A stretch of 64,000 nucleotides of DNA from Philodulcilactobacillus myokonensis (GCF_027923585.1 NZ_BRPL01000004.1:124001-188000), one strand, 5' to 3'; positions 46,487 through 55,772 are shown, numbered from the stretch's first letter. Notes: generated from the letters alone by a model not told the origin. Translations and numbers: made by a program.

Positions 46487-47200
46487 ATGAAAACGGCCCT
46501 TTTAGTAACTAAACAATTAAAATTAGCAATGGAAATCAATACCATCGGTAATCAAAATAATTTGTTTGTTAACAATTTCACCGACCCGAATGATATTGAT
46601 GCATTTATTAATAATGATGATGTGGTTGGAATTATATGGGATTTATCAGTTACCGATTTGGATCAATCTTTATCAGCATTGAAAAGATTAAGGGGCAAAT
46701 TTCATAACCCCATTATCATTTTATCAACCAATCATGATATTAAAATAGAAGAAAAGATCTTTCATCTTAAAATTGATGATTATATTATTGCTCCTTTTCA
46801 GGAAAAAGATATTATTTTACGTTTAAAGACCCGCTATGACTTTTACGCTGAATTGAATCAATCACAACAGGATGCTGGTGATTATAAGCACAAACGGATT
46901 GAAAAATATAAGGATTTTGTGGTCGACCTAAAGCATTTCCAAATTAAATATAAGCATCACAATTTAAATCTAACTCCCAAAGAATTTTATTTACTGTACT
47001 ATTTAATTAGACATAATAATCAAGTCTTAAGCCGTGCGCAAATTTTTAATAGTGTCTGGCATGAAGACCGTGATTCTGTGTACATTTCATCTCGAATCGT
47101 TGATATGCACATTAGTCATTTACGTGATAAATTGAATAAATTTTCAAATAATACATCCAAAATTAAAACCATTCGTGGTTTCGGTTATATCTTTCAATAA
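46487..47200 (+). CDS. Orphan OmpR/PhoB-type regulator with degenerate receiver
   Basis: 237 aa. Receiver residues: phosphoacceptor D52 (IIWDLSVTD) is kept, S80/T81 are kept, but the acidic pair that binds magnesium is T8-K9 and the conserved Lys of the KPF motif is A102 (IIAPF). The C-terminal winged helix is intact (LNLTPKEFYLLYYLI, SRIVDMHISHLRDKLN, IKTIRGFGYIF). It is 14 nt after phoU, no kinase gene follows, and it is the natural candidate to bind the TTTACA boxes before pstS. Phosphorylation by the usual chemistry looks unlikely. Confidence 0.9.
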   Translation: MKTALLVTKQLKLAMEINTIGNQNNLFVNNFTDPNDIDAFINNDDVVGIIWDLSVTDLDQSLSALKRLRGKFHNPIIILSTNHDIKIEEKIFHLKIDDYIIAPFQEKDIILRLKTRYDFYAELNQSQQDAGDYKHKRIEKYKDFVVDLKHFQIKYKHHNLNLTPKEFYLLYYLIRHNNQVLSRAQIFNSVWHEDRDSVYISSRIVDMHISHLRDKLNKFSNNTSKIKTIRGFGYIFQ

Positions 47201-47203
47201 AGC

Positions 47204-47246
47204 GGCTTGCAGATGAGCAATTTAGTTTGTCTGCAAGCCATTTTAT
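47204..47246 (+). terminator. Terminator of the pst operon
   Basis: Perfect arms GGCTTGCAGA/TCTGCAAGCC (47204-47213, 47230-47239) and T-rich tail, right after the regulator stop. Confidence 0.9.
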
Positions 47247-47302
47247 TATCATTTATAATTTAATGATTTATGATGGATTTAAAATAAAGAAGGTCTTAAA
47301 AT

Positions 47303-47950
47303 ATGAAAATTCTTGTCACCGGTTTTAACCCGTTTGGCAACGAAAAAATTAATCCTGCGTCAGAAGTTGCCAAAAGATTGCCTGATCAAATTGGTAAAAA
47401 TAAAATTATGAAATTACAAATTCCAACTGAATTTAATCACTCTGCCGAAGTGGTTAAAAAACAAATTCTTAAATCACAACCGGATTATGTCCTAAACATT
47501 GGACTGGCCGGCGGTAGAAGAGGCATTACGCCCGAATTAATGGCCATTAACTTAAATGATAGCCGGATCAGGGACAACGCTGGCTATCAACCTTTAAATG
47601 AACCCATTCAAAAGGATGGACAGAACGCATACTTCACTGAACTACCGATTCGCGCAATTGTTAAATCCATTCGGGACTTAGGTTTTCCAAGCCGAATTTC
47701 GACTACCGCCGGAACATACGTCTGCAATCACATCATGTACCAGGTTCAATACATGATTGATAAGGAATTTCATCACTTAAAAGCTGGCTTTATCCATATT
47801 CCATTTTTACCCCAGCAAGTTAGTAATCAAACTGCCCCATCCATGACGTTAGATGGCGCCGTCCAATCCATTACAGCTGCTATTAAAACCATTATCAAGA
47901 TGGATGGCAAGAAGGATTTAAACAACGTTAATCATGTATACAAATATTAA
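47303..47950 (+). CDS. pcp: Pyrrolidone-carboxylate peptidase
   Basis: Removes N-terminal pyroglutamate from peptides; C15 cysteine peptidase. 215 aa. Starts [20 protein letters not shown]; Cys in [13 protein letters not shown] (about 143) and His in [11 protein letters not shown] (about 166) are present. Conserved Glu region lies near [19 protein letters not shown]. Monocistronic between two hairpins. Confidence 0.95.
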   Translation: MKILVTGFNPFGNEKINPASEVAKRLPDQIGKNKIMKLQIPTEFNHSAEVVKKQILKSQPDYVLNIGLAGGRRGITPELMAINLNDSRIRDNAGYQPLNEPIQKDGQNAYFTELPIRAIVKSIRDLGFPSRISTTAGTYVCNHIMYQVQYMIDKEFHHLKAGFIHIPFLPQQVSNQTAPSMTLDGAVQSITAAIKTIIKMDGKKDLNNVNHVYKY

Positions 47951-47953
47951 AGG

Positions 47954-47988
47954 AAAACGGTTAGTCAAAAGTGGCTAACCGTTTTTTT
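47954..47988 (+). terminator. Terminator after pcp
   Basis: AAAACGGTTAG/CTAACCGTTTT with T7, 4 nt after the stop. Confidence 0.92.
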
Positions 47989-48061
47989 AGTTATTAAATT
48001 GTTTTTCACCCTAAAATCATTTATCATATTCATATTAAATACATAGTGAAGGGATGATTTT

Positions 48062-48529
48062 TTGAAACACAGAAAAACAATTTTATCTATTATAATTTTA
48101 TTTATCATTTTAGCAATGGGAATTGGCGTTTACCGCCATAATCACCAAAACATTGCTCTAACCCCGCATCATACCATCAACGTGCAAAAGAAAGTGCCTG
48201 TTTATAAGGGACCCGGTAAAAGTAATCAACATCAAATTAAAATTTTAACGGCTGCATTCAAGAAACATCATATCAACCCTTACATTGAGGATTTTGATGA
48301 TGGTTACATTGTGATGCCAATGAATAATAATTATGAAGATCATTTAATCAATAGTGTCAGAAATCATGACCATGATCATTTTATTCAAAGAAAAGTCATC
48401 CCAACAGTAATTAAGATTTCAAAACAAACTCACACTAAAATTAATTTTAAAACTAGTGCATCCAACAGTAATTTAGTTGTGATTGCTAATGGTGGAAAAG
48501 TTAGCTGGTCAATTCTAAAAAATAAATAA
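48062..48529 (+). CDS. Membrane-anchored hypothetical protein
   Basis: Not recognised. TTG start behind GAAGGGATGA. One N-terminal helix (TILSIIILFIILAMGIGVY) and a 125-residue outside part rich in His, Asn and Lys (e.g. VRNHDHDHF) with no cysteine. Could be secreted or tethered; the His-rich segment might bind metal, but nothing proves it. Confidence 0.6.
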   Translation: MKHRKTILSIIILFIILAMGIGVYRHNHQNIALTPHHTINVQKKVPVYKGPGKSNQHQIKILTAAFKKHHINPYIEDFDDGYIVMPMNNNYEDHLINSVRNHDHDHFIQRKVIPTVIKISKQTHTKINFKTSASNSNLVVIANGGKVSWSILKNK

Positions 48530-48661
48530 TCAAGGCGTTTTATATTTTTAAAAATTATTTATCGTGGTTCTTCTTATCATTGATTCATCCCCAAATAGCA
48601 TCAATTCAATAACTAAACAAATTAAAACTCTTTGTTACCATAAAAGCAGGAGATGATTTGA

Positions 48662-49054
48662 ATGCAGATCGCATCAATGGATCACTTAGTCTTAACTGTC
48701 AAAAGTATTAAGAAAACGGTTCACTTCTATCGTGATGTTCTAGGCATGAAAATGATTCGATTTAAAAAAGGGAATACGGAACGTTATGGTTTAAAATATG
48801 GCCAAATGAAATTCAATCTTCATGAAACTGACAACGAATTTGAACCGAAAGCTAAATTACCAACACCAGGTTCAGAAGATTTTTGTTTAATTAGCAAAAC
48901 TCCAATTGATGATGTCATCAAAGAATTAAATGACAAGAACATCCCAATTGAAGATGGCCCAATGATCAACCCCGGTGCAATGGGTAAAATCAAATCGATT
49001 TATTTGCGGGATCCAGACGATAATTTAGTCGAAATTGCCAATTATCTCAAATAA
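48662..49054 (+). CDS. VOC family protein (glyoxalase/dioxygenase fold)
   Basis: 130 aa with two beta-alpha-beta-beta-beta units: MDHLVLTVKSIKKTVHFYRDVLGMKMI (His 8) and, at the end, IYLRDPDDNLVEIANYL (Glu about 125), plausible metal ligands. Ribosome site AGGAGATGA. Function may be glyoxalase, fosfomycin-type resistance or extradiol chemistry; not separable here. Confidence 0.88.
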   Translation: MQIASMDHLVLTVKSIKKTVHFYRDVLGMKMIRFKKGNTERYGLKYGQMKFNLHETDNEFEPKAKLPTPGSEDFCLISKTPIDDVIKELNDKNIPIEDGPMINPGAMGKIKSIYLRDPDDNLVEIANYLK

Positions 49055-49057
49055 ATA

Positions 49058-49108
49058 AACGCCCTATCATTATAATTAATTCCGATTATAGTGATAAGGC
49101 GTTTTATT
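49058..49108. terminator. Bidirectional terminator
   Basis: Arms AAACGCCCTATCA-TTATAAT / ATTATAG-TGATAAGGCGTTTT (49058-49104) with T-runs on both strands, between convergent genes. Confidence 0.88.
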
Positions 49109-49134
49109 TTTACCTTAATTTTCATTTATTTCAG

Positions 49135-49994
49135 TCAACCATTCTTAGCTAAACTCTTAAATACACTTGCATTAATAAAACCAGTATTGTGAATTTTAAT
49201 TTGTCCCACATATTCAGATAATTCACCATTTTTTAATAAATAAACAATGTGGCTGCCGATACTGTCACCATCAATATTAATAATATTATAACTAATTGTA
49301 TCGTTATAATAATGACGATGCGGATTCCGGCAGTCGATATGATAAGCGGTTGAATCACCAGTTACGTTCAAAATATTACCACGAATAAAACTGGTCGGGG
49401 AATGAACATGCCCAGCAAAAATAGCTTTGACGTTACTTCCACCGATCACATGATATAAATCCTTTCCATTTTGGAGAATACTATACTTCATATTTTTTAA
49501 TGGGGGGCGTAAGGAAGATGGTGCATAAAAATGATTGCCGGATGATCAGATTGACTTAGCCTTTCACCCAACCAATTTAATTGTTTATAATCCAAATATC
49601 CCTGCTCAATATTATTAAAATTTGTATCTAAAAAGTAATAATCATAATCAGATGAAGTAATTTGATAATAATATTTATCTTTGGACTTTTGTTTTAGATA
49701 ACCCCGATAAAAGGCCTTCGTTCGATCATGATTACCTAAAGTGACATAGATGGGCATTTTAAGCCGGTCTTGCTTGCAACTGATCATTTTTTTAAACGCA
49801 CAGTAATCTGCGATGTTTCCCTCATGAATTAAATCATCAGTGATAGCAATAAAATCAGCTTTTAAATGGTGCCTTTTAATATCTCTAAAAACAAGATCTA
49901 ATTTCTCATTCGGGCTAAACCGCTGTTTCATCTGTTTAGCACCAGTCGAATTTTTTAAATGCGTATCAGTAATCTGAATTATATTGTGCTGCAT
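49135..49994 (-). pseudogene. Metallophosphoesterase, split at a G6 run
   Basis: Calcineurin-like phosphoesterase in two frames. First part from ATG 49994 (AGGAG upstream touches the earlier ATG 50003): QITDTHL (D-x-H), ITDDLIHEG, LGNHD and FMHHLPYAP. Then a run of six C on the coding strand (plus G6 at 49502-49507) shifts frame and stops. One extra C joins PLKNMKYSILQNGKDL to the second part with FAGHVHSPTS, the last metal motif. Complete length about 287 aa, cpdA-like. Base-call error, slippage switch or decay. Confidence 0.82.
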
Positions 49995-50029
49995 AAACTT
50001 CATCTCCTACTGGTTTAAGACTAGCAAAT

Positions 50030-50058
50030 TACCTTAAATTTACAGTAAATTCAAGGTA
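50030..50058. repeat. 29-bp palindrome between divergent genes
   Basis: TACCTT, a mismatch, AATTTAC-A-GTAAATT, a mismatch, AAGGTA: 14-bp arms with a single mispair around A50044. No T-run on either side, so more like an operator than a terminator. It lies upstream of both the phosphoesterase and the APC permease. Confidence 0.7.
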
Positions 50059-50095
50059 TCAAATATGTAAATTTATAATTTTCTAAAATCCTGAT

Positions 50096-50124
50096 TTGAC
50101 ATTTATTCTAAACTAGATTAGAAT
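50096..50124 (+). promoter_or_regulatory. Promoter of the APC permease with dyad
   Basis: TTGACA (50096-50101), 17-nt spacer, TAGAAT (50119-50124). The dyad ATTCTAA-N6-TTAGAAT (50105-50124) overlaps the -10 box and may bind a repressor. Confidence 0.75.
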
Positions 50125-50175
50125 TATTCACATCTTACTCTAATAATAAATCAATGTTTTTAGGAGGAAATTAAT

Positions 50176-51519
50176 TTGCAAAAAGATAATAAAAAATTGT
50201 CTTTAATTGAAGTGATTGCATTTGGCATTGCAGCAGTTGCTCCCACCGGCGCGATGGCATTCAGTACGAGTGCTTCAGCCAAATTAGCTGGCATCAACGT
50301 TCCACTATCATTCTTGCTTGGTGCCGTTGGGATGTTCTGTGTTGCCTTATGTTTTGCCTCAATGGCAAAATACGTTTCAGATGCCGGTTCGGTATACGCA
50401 TATAATCGAAAGGCGTTAGGTGAAAGAGCTGGTTTCATAACGGGTTGGATATTAGCATTTGCATACATATTTTTAATCGCATCCATGCCTGGATTAACGG
50501 CACATTTTCTGGATGTTTTCTTAAATTACTTTGGAATCAACTTATCAATTAACGTAATGTCATTTGTAATCATTGCACTGATATGGGCAATTTCAATTTT
50601 TGGCATTAAAGTGATTAGTAAGGTGGCTTTCTTTTCAGAAATTATTGCGGTCGCCATTTTAATTGTGCTTGCCTGCATCATTTTTACTAAAGGTGGCAGT
50701 GGCGGATTAAGTGCTAAACCATTTATTCCTCAACATAATATCTCAGGAATTGGTCAAGGGATGATCTATGCGGTTCTATCATTCGCTGGCTTCGAAGGCA
50801 TCAGTGCCATTTCAGTTCGAACCAAGAATCCTAAAAAAGCAGTCCCTAAATCCATTATTGCCGCAATCATATTGATTACCATTTTCTTCATTGGTATTAC
50901 ATTTGCGGAAGTTTCTGGTTTTGGAATCAAGAACGTTGCCCAATTTGCTAATTCGCAAACACCACTGGATTTTCTAGCTAAAACATACATCGGTAATGAC
51001 ATGGCAATTGTTATTGACTTTGCAATACTACTGAGTGGATTAGCATCCTTCCTAGGGACATTGAATGCATGTTCATACCTATTCTATGGCTTAGCTAAGC
51101 AACATTACTTGCCAAAAATGTTGGGTAAATTTGATTTTAAATTAAACGCACCTAAAAACGCAGTTAACGTTTCAGCACTATTATGTGCATTATTATATCT
51201 GTTGGTTGGCATTCCATTTGGATATGAAACAATCTATTCAACTGGTTCTACATTAGGTGTACTAGGATTAATCATTGTTTACATGATGGTTTGTTATGGC
51301 AATATTTTCTTTTATAAGAACCATCAAAATTTACATTTTTCAATTGTTAACCATTTAATTGTTCCAGTAATTGGTATTTTAGTATTATTCTTCCCATTTT
51401 TGAGTAATGTTTACCCAATTCCACCGTTTCCAGCTAATCTATATCCATACATGATTATTTTGTGGGTGGTTGTTGGATTTGTGATCTCGTTTAAGCATGA
51501 TAGAAAAGCTAAAAAATAA
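50176..51519 (+). CDS. APC family amino acid permease
   Basis: 447 aa with 12 membrane helices. Starts LSLIEVIAFGIAAVAPTGAMAFS (helix 1 with the unwound GIAAVAPTG), has FAGFEGISAISVRTKNPKKAVPKSI and YGLAKQHYLPKMLGK. TTG start behind AGGAGG. Imports amino acids or polyamines by proton symport; the substrate is not assignable. Its promoter carries a dyad. Confidence 0.92.
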   Translation: MQKDNKKLSLIEVIAFGIAAVAPTGAMAFSTSASAKLAGINVPLSFLLGAVGMFCVALCFASMAKYVSDAGSVYAYNRKALGERAGFITGWILAFAYIFLIASMPGLTAHFLDVFLNYFGINLSINVMSFVIIALIWAISIFGIKVISKVAFFSEIIAVAILIVLACIIFTKGGSGGLSAKPFIPQHNISGIGQGMIYAVLSFAGFEGISAISVRTKNPKKAVPKSIIAAIILITIFFIGITFAEVSGFGIKNVAQFANSQTPLDFLAKTYIGNDMAIVIDFAILLSGLASFLGTLNACSYLFYGLAKQHYLPKMLGKFDFKLNAPKNAVNVSALLCALLYLLVGIPFGYETIYSTGSTLGVLGLIIVYMMVCYGNIFFYKNHQNLHFSIVNHLIVPVIGILVLFFPFLSNVYPIPPFPANLYPYMIILWVVVGFVISFKHDRKAKK

Positions 51520-51619
51520 GAATAAACATTTAAGAACAATTCATTTATTATAATTATATTAAAATATATAGAAAATATTTTAATGCAATTTAATTCAACA
51601 TTATTAAAGAGTGAGTATC

Positions 51620-51901
51620 ATGAAGAAGAAACATAGTAAATTAAAATTTCTTATTTCATTAACTGCCGGATTAGCTTTATTTTCAACTAGTATCGTAAAT
51701 GCTAGTGCAAAAAGAGTTAGAGTAAGTTATGATTATGATAGAAACGATTATACTGGATCAATGTCTCATTTTACACATGTAAAATGGATGAATGTAGGAA
51801 AACATGCACATGTAGTTGATCATTTTGATAAAAGAATTAAAGGAGGAGGTTGGAATTATAAAAAATATTCTCGTCATAACATTCGGAACGAAACTAACTA
51901 A
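51620..51901 (+). CDS. Small secreted basic peptide, exporter-linked
   Basis: 93 aa from ATG 51620 (AAAGAGTGAG upstream; GTG 51611 is less likely). Signal peptide KFLISLTAGLALFSTSIVNASA, leaving a mature peptide of about 62 residues (KRVRVSYDYDRN... GGGWNYKKYSRHN), very basic, with seven His and several Tyr/Trp, and no Cys. Followed 93 nt on by a permease-ATPase-permease ABC set. This order resembles lactococcin 972-like bacteriocin loci, but I see no convincing sequence match to that family. Confidence 0.7.
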   Translation: MKKKHSKLKFLISLTAGLALFSTSIVNASAKRVRVSYDYDRNDYTGSMSHFTHVKWMNVGKHAHVVDHFDKRIKGGGWNYKKYSRHNIRNETN

Positions 51902-51994
51902 TATATAAGTAAAATATAGGCATTATAGAGTCAAAATGTAATTCAAGTTATTATGATGCTTATATTTTTTACATTTTGACTAAGGAGAATTTAA

Positions 51995-53116
51995 ATGACA
52001 TATTCACAGTTTACAATTAAATCCATTTTAAAAAGTAAAATGAACATTTTCTTCTTGATAATTTTACCAATTTTTACGGTTATTTTCCTTTTTGTAAATC
52101 TCAGTGCTCAAAAACAGGATACCATTCAATATAATGCTCAACAATCATATTCATTTAATCAATCAGAAGCTCAGCATATAATAAAAAATAAAAAGCATCT
52201 AAAAAAAGGTGAAGTTGAGGTTATTCCTGAATACGTTATGTTAGCTAAAGAAAACAAAGCTATTTTAAATGGCATCCATAAAAATAATTGGAATCAAGTT
52301 TATAGTAAGCAAAAAGAGGTTAACAATCATTTAAACGCCGAAGGTAACCCAGCCTCTTTTACGCATGAATTAAAAAGAAATAATTTACTTATGGATTACC
52401 TTAAATCCAATCATATTAAATCACCAGAATCAGAAAGTTATCCGACCCATAATTTAACGTTTAACCTCTGGATGGATAACTTTATCATCCCTATCGTCTT
52501 ACTTTTAGTTATGATATTCATATTGAGCAATACATATTGTAAAAGTTATTCGGACAAAATTAATAAGGATCAACTAATGCCAATGAGTTTGAATCAACAA
52601 GCATTCCACAAACTAACGATTGGAACATTAGGATTTTCCATTTATTATTTTATGATTAACGTTTGGAACCTCATTATAAGTTCAATTATGGTTGGCGGAA
52701 TTGGTTTTAACTACCCCTATTACATTCATAATGGAAAACAAATGCAATACATTTCTCTAATTAACATCTACTGGAAAGCATTTATTTTACAAATATTTTC
52801 AATTTTATTTATAACTAGTTTTATTTATCTAGTAACCATCATCTTCAAGAAAAGAATCACGGTTATTTTCATTAATATCATCGCTTTAATCGGACTTAGT
52901 TTCTGTGTTCATATTTTTGATTTTCTTCAAGGAATTGCTAAATTGATACCAAGTACTTATTTTGATACTGTTGGCATTGTCTCCAATAATTCAATGAATT
53001 TAATTAATAAAACATCCTTTAGTTCAGGATTAATGGTCTTGATTATATCTTCTGCAATTGTAATGTTATTAATTGCTTTAATAAACAAACTTAATACTAA
53101 AGAAGGTCGATTTTAG
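51995..53116 (+). CDS. ABC permease A with extracytoplasmic loop
   Basis: 373 aa. Helix 1 near residues 17-35, then about 125 polar residues outside, then five or six helices (from NFIIPIVLLLVMIF on). ABC-2-like. The ATG follows AAGGAG. Its stop TAG overlaps the GTG of the ATPase gene by one base. It resembles the third gene in layout and in segments such as GGIGFNYPYYIHNG vs GSGSINYPITAF and YLVTIIFKKRI vs YLVIIICKNRI. Confidence 0.75.
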   Translation: MTYSQFTIKSILKSKMNIFFLIILPIFTVIFLFVNLSAQKQDTIQYNAQQSYSFNQSEAQHIIKNKKHLKKGEVEVIPEYVMLAKENKAILNGIHKNNWNQVYSKQKEVNNHLNAEGNPASFTHELKRNNLLMDYLKSNHIKSPESESYPTHNLTFNLWMDNFIIPIVLLLVMIFILSNTYCKSYSDKINKDQLMPMSLNQQAFHKLTIGTLGFSIYYFMINVWNLIISSIMVGGIGFNYPYYIHNGKQMQYISLINIYWKAFILQIFSILFITSFIYLVTIIFKKRITVIFINIIALIGLSFCVHIFDFLQGIAKLIPSTYFDTVGIVSNNSMNLINKTSFSSGLMVLIISSAIVMLLIALINKLNTKEGRF

Positions 53117-53736
53117 TGGCACTAGAAGTTAAAAATTTATCAATCTCGTTCCCGCATTTAAGGGTCATCAATAATTTTACCTATCAATTTAATCAAAATG
53201 GACTTTACCTGTTCGTCGCTACCAACGGATCCGGCAAAACATCTATTTTTAGGTCAATTTTGGGATTAATTCATTCTAAAAATAATGGCATTACAATTGA
53301 TGATAAACCAATGGCTCAAATGCGACGAAGCGTTTTTTACTATGAAAGTTCCAACTGGTTTGATATCAATATGTCTGGGATGGACTACCTTAAGTTAATT
53401 AAAACCCAGTGGAAATCAAATGTTAAGATTAATGCCGTTATCCACTTTTGGAAAATGGAAAACTACGTAAATAAATCGATTCGTAAATATTCATTGGGGA
53501 TGAAACAAAAGCTCTTAATCGCTCTTTATTTAATTAGTGATGCTGACTATTTAATCATGGATGAAATTAATAACGGTCTGGATGAAGATAGCAGGAAGAA
53601 ATTATTAAAGAAATTAAATGAATTATCTCAACATAAATGCATCATTATTTCTTCCCACTACAAGGATGAAGTTTATCCCTATGCTGATAAAATTTTAACC
53701 ATTAAAGACCACGAGGTGATCAATGACAACCATTAA
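53116..53736 (+). CDS. ABC transporter ATPase of the peptide-linked exporter
   Basis: 206 aa, short and single-domain. Walker A ATNGSGKTS (about 37-45; T where most have G or P), signature YSLGMKQK (about 123), Walker B YLIMDEINNGLD (catalytic Glu kept), H-loop SSHYKDE. GTG start overlapping the permease A stop; its end overlaps permease B by 14 nt, so all three are translated as a block. Confidence 0.88.
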   Translation: MALEVKNLSISFPHLRVINNFTYQFNQNGLYLFVATNGSGKTSIFRSILGLIHSKNNGITIDDKPMAQMRRSVFYYESSNWFDINMSGMDYLKLIKTQWKSNVKINAVIHFWKMENYVNKSIRKYSLGMKQKLLIALYLISDADYLIMDEINNGLDEDSRKKLLKKLNELSQHKCIIISSHYKDEVYPYADKILTIKDHEVINDNH

Positions 53737-54733
53737 TTACACTTGTTTCTTATTTAAAAGATTCATCAAAAATAAACTCAATTTAGGGTTAATACTGATC
53801 ATCCTAATTATTCTAATTTCAATGATGATTACAAATGTTAAATCTGGTAATGACGACATGCAGAATCATCTAAATCACTTTGGATATAGTCAAAATTATC
53901 GAAGAAGTTATCATAATTTAATCCAATATAACAACAAGATAATGATTAAAAGTAATTCACAAGACATCACTAATCAATTAAGCAATGATAATGAATTATT
54001 AAATTATCTTTATCAGAATAATATTCAATACGAATCAAGCAGTCATCCGACTACTTCTTACGGATTTATGAAGGAAGCTAACAATAGCTATATAACTGGA
54101 TTTACATTATTAATTATCATTTTCATGATAATTAATCTCTTTTCAAATAACTATATTGAAAGAATGAATATTAGTAAATTACTTCCGATGAATCGATTCA
54201 AAAAAGATTTTATTAGTATTATTTTTTCATTTTTATTATATGGATTTCTATGGATTATTTATAATGTCTTTAGTTACATCCTCGGTCTAATCATTTCCGG
54301 AAGTGGCAGCATTAATTACCCCATAACAGCATTCATAAATGATATTCATAATGGAAGCTACGTTAATTTCGGCTCTTTGATTCCGCATATGATAATCATA
54401 AAATCAATGTTCATGTTATTTATTGCTTGTTTTGTTTACCTAGTTATTATCATATGTAAAAACAGAATCATGGCACTTTTTTCAGCTCTATTTATCAGTT
54501 TTGGTTTAATTATTTCATCGTTACTATTTGCTCCAATCAGTCGAATCGCCCAATGGATTCCATTTTCATTTTTTAATGGAAATGATATCGTTACACTTGT
54601 ACTAGGTCATAGCATTGATAATGCAAAATTAAATTACCAAAATGGAATATTGATCTTAGGAATATCCATTGTCATAATATTAATCATTCTCATTTTAAAA
54701 AATATTTCTGTAAACAAAATTAAAAGGATCTGA
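53723..54733 (+). CDS. ABC permease B with extracytoplasmic loop
   Basis: 336 aa, same plan as permease A: helix near residues 19-36, about 85 polar residues, then six helices. Likely forms the heterodimeric membrane part with permease A. Ends 9 nt before a terminator, closing the operon. Confidence 0.75.
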   Translation: MTTINYTCFLFKRFIKNKLNLGLILIILIILISMMITNVKSGNDDMQNHLNHFGYSQNYRRSYHNLIQYNNKIMIKSNSQDITNQLSNDNELLNYLYQNNIQYESSSHPTTSYGFMKEANNSYITGFTLLIIIFMIINLFSNNYIERMNISKLLPMNRFKKDFISIIFSFLLYGFLWIIYNVFSYILGLIISGSGSINYPITAFINDIHNGSYVNFGSLIPHMIIIKSMFMLFIACFVYLVIIICKNRIMALFSALFISFGLIISSLLFAPISRIAQWIPFSFFNGNDIVTLVLGHSIDNAKLNYQNGILILGISIVIILIILILKNISVNKIKRI

Positions 54734-54740
54734 ATGTACA

Positions 54741-54777
54741 AAAATAACTCCCTAAATTTTAGAGAGTTATTTTTTAT
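54741..54777. terminator. Bidirectional terminator of the ABC operon
   Basis: AAAATAACTCCCT/AGAGAGTTATTTT (54741-54773) with T6 and outer A-run. Confidence 0.88.
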
Positions 54778-54781
54778 ACAT

Positions 54782-55663
54782 TCATTCTTCATATTCAACT
54801 TGCATCGTTTTCATTGGTTTAACGTGATGATGCTTTAGATAATGCATTCCCTTTTTAGCATAGCTTAAATCACCAAGCGGTCCAAAATGGATTCGATTAG
54901 TCTTAAGATTGTAAGTAATTTTAGTAATTCCAGCATTTGGAATGGCTTCATGTGATAAAATATCTCGATCATGTCGACTCAAATTATGATCATACTCAGA
55001 GAGGTATGCACTGATACTATCAGCAGAACTTACGACCAAAGCATTTTTCCCGTGCTTTTTATTCGTATCCTTAGCAACCATTCTAATACCTTTTGACATC
55101 CGATTAATTACCTGGTTTGCACTTTCCGCTCTCGGAATGCTACTGGCATTATGATCTAAATTATGAATTGCTTGGTTAACCTGATCAACATAATGAATGC
55201 CAAATCTTTGATGCAGTTCTGCTTTATTCTTCACATGAAAATAGTTACAAATCAACTGGTCTTCTTTCGGCCAAGTTATCATTTCATACTTACCACCGCC
55301 AGCTTCTCTAAACAACGGTGTTTCGTGAACAATTACTCTTCCATTACCAGAGTAATCGAGCATGTTCTTCATCGTATCCATCTGACGAACCAATTTTCCA
55401 CAAGCAACTTCCGTGAAACGAATGCCGTGTAAACCAGCACCGACTTCGCGGGCAACTTGTATTCCATGACTAGTGAGTGGGTAATCATCCCATCCCTCAT
55501 CCAACTTCATCACATTCCCTGCCGTTTGTCCATGGCGGGCTAAATAAATCGTAACGATTTTAGGATGTGTTCGGCGAACCCGTTTAGCATTTGCCATTTT
55601 AGGCGTCATCAAAACTAAAATGGTCATTAAAAAAATCAAACCAATTTTAACAAATTTATTCAA
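54782..55663 (-). CDS. Secreted histidine phosphatase-like protein
   Basis: 293 aa. Signal peptide (IGLIFLMTILVLMTPKMANA), then a phosphoglycerate mutase-like fold: YLARHGQTAGN (RHG motif, about residue 43), ACGKLVRQMDT, HETPLFREAGGGKYE. The second catalytic His, normally in VSHG, is replaced in ALVVSSADSISAYL (about 207-220), so activity is doubtful. A truncated copy lies directly upstream. Confidence 0.85.
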   Translation of the reverse strand: MNKFVKIGLIFLMTILVLMTPKMANAKRVRRTHPKIVTIYLARHGQTAGNVMKLDEGWDDYPLTSHGIQVAREVGAGLHGIRFTEVACGKLVRQMDTMKNMLDYSGNGRVIVHETPLFREAGGGKYEMITWPKEDQLICNYFHVKNKAELHQRFGIHYVDQVNQAIHNLDHNASSIPRAESANQVINRMSKGIRMVAKDTNKKHGKNALVVSSADSISAYLSEYDHNLSRHDRDILSHEAIPNAGITKITYNLKTNRIHFGPLGDLSYAKKGMHYLKHHHVKPMKTMQVEYEE

Positions 55664-55772
55664 AAACTTTCCAACCCTTCATAAATAGTCTATTACTATT
55701 TTAACAAAATTAACGTTAATAACGTGTCATTAGTTAAGAAATTTTAAATATGGCTAAATTATGATATTATTT

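Noticed and set aside
46487-47200. Calling the last pst-operon gene phoP
   Set aside because: The receiver lacks key residues and no kinase is present, so the symbol would imply a two-component function that the sequence does not support.
51620-51901. Assignment of the secreted peptide to the lactococcin 972 family
   Set aside because: Only gene order and size agree; the usual sequence pattern of that family is not clear, so the name is not used.
55163-55432. 89-aa plus-strand frame opposite the histidine phosphatase
   Set aside because: Entirely antisense to a well supported gene and lacking any start signal.
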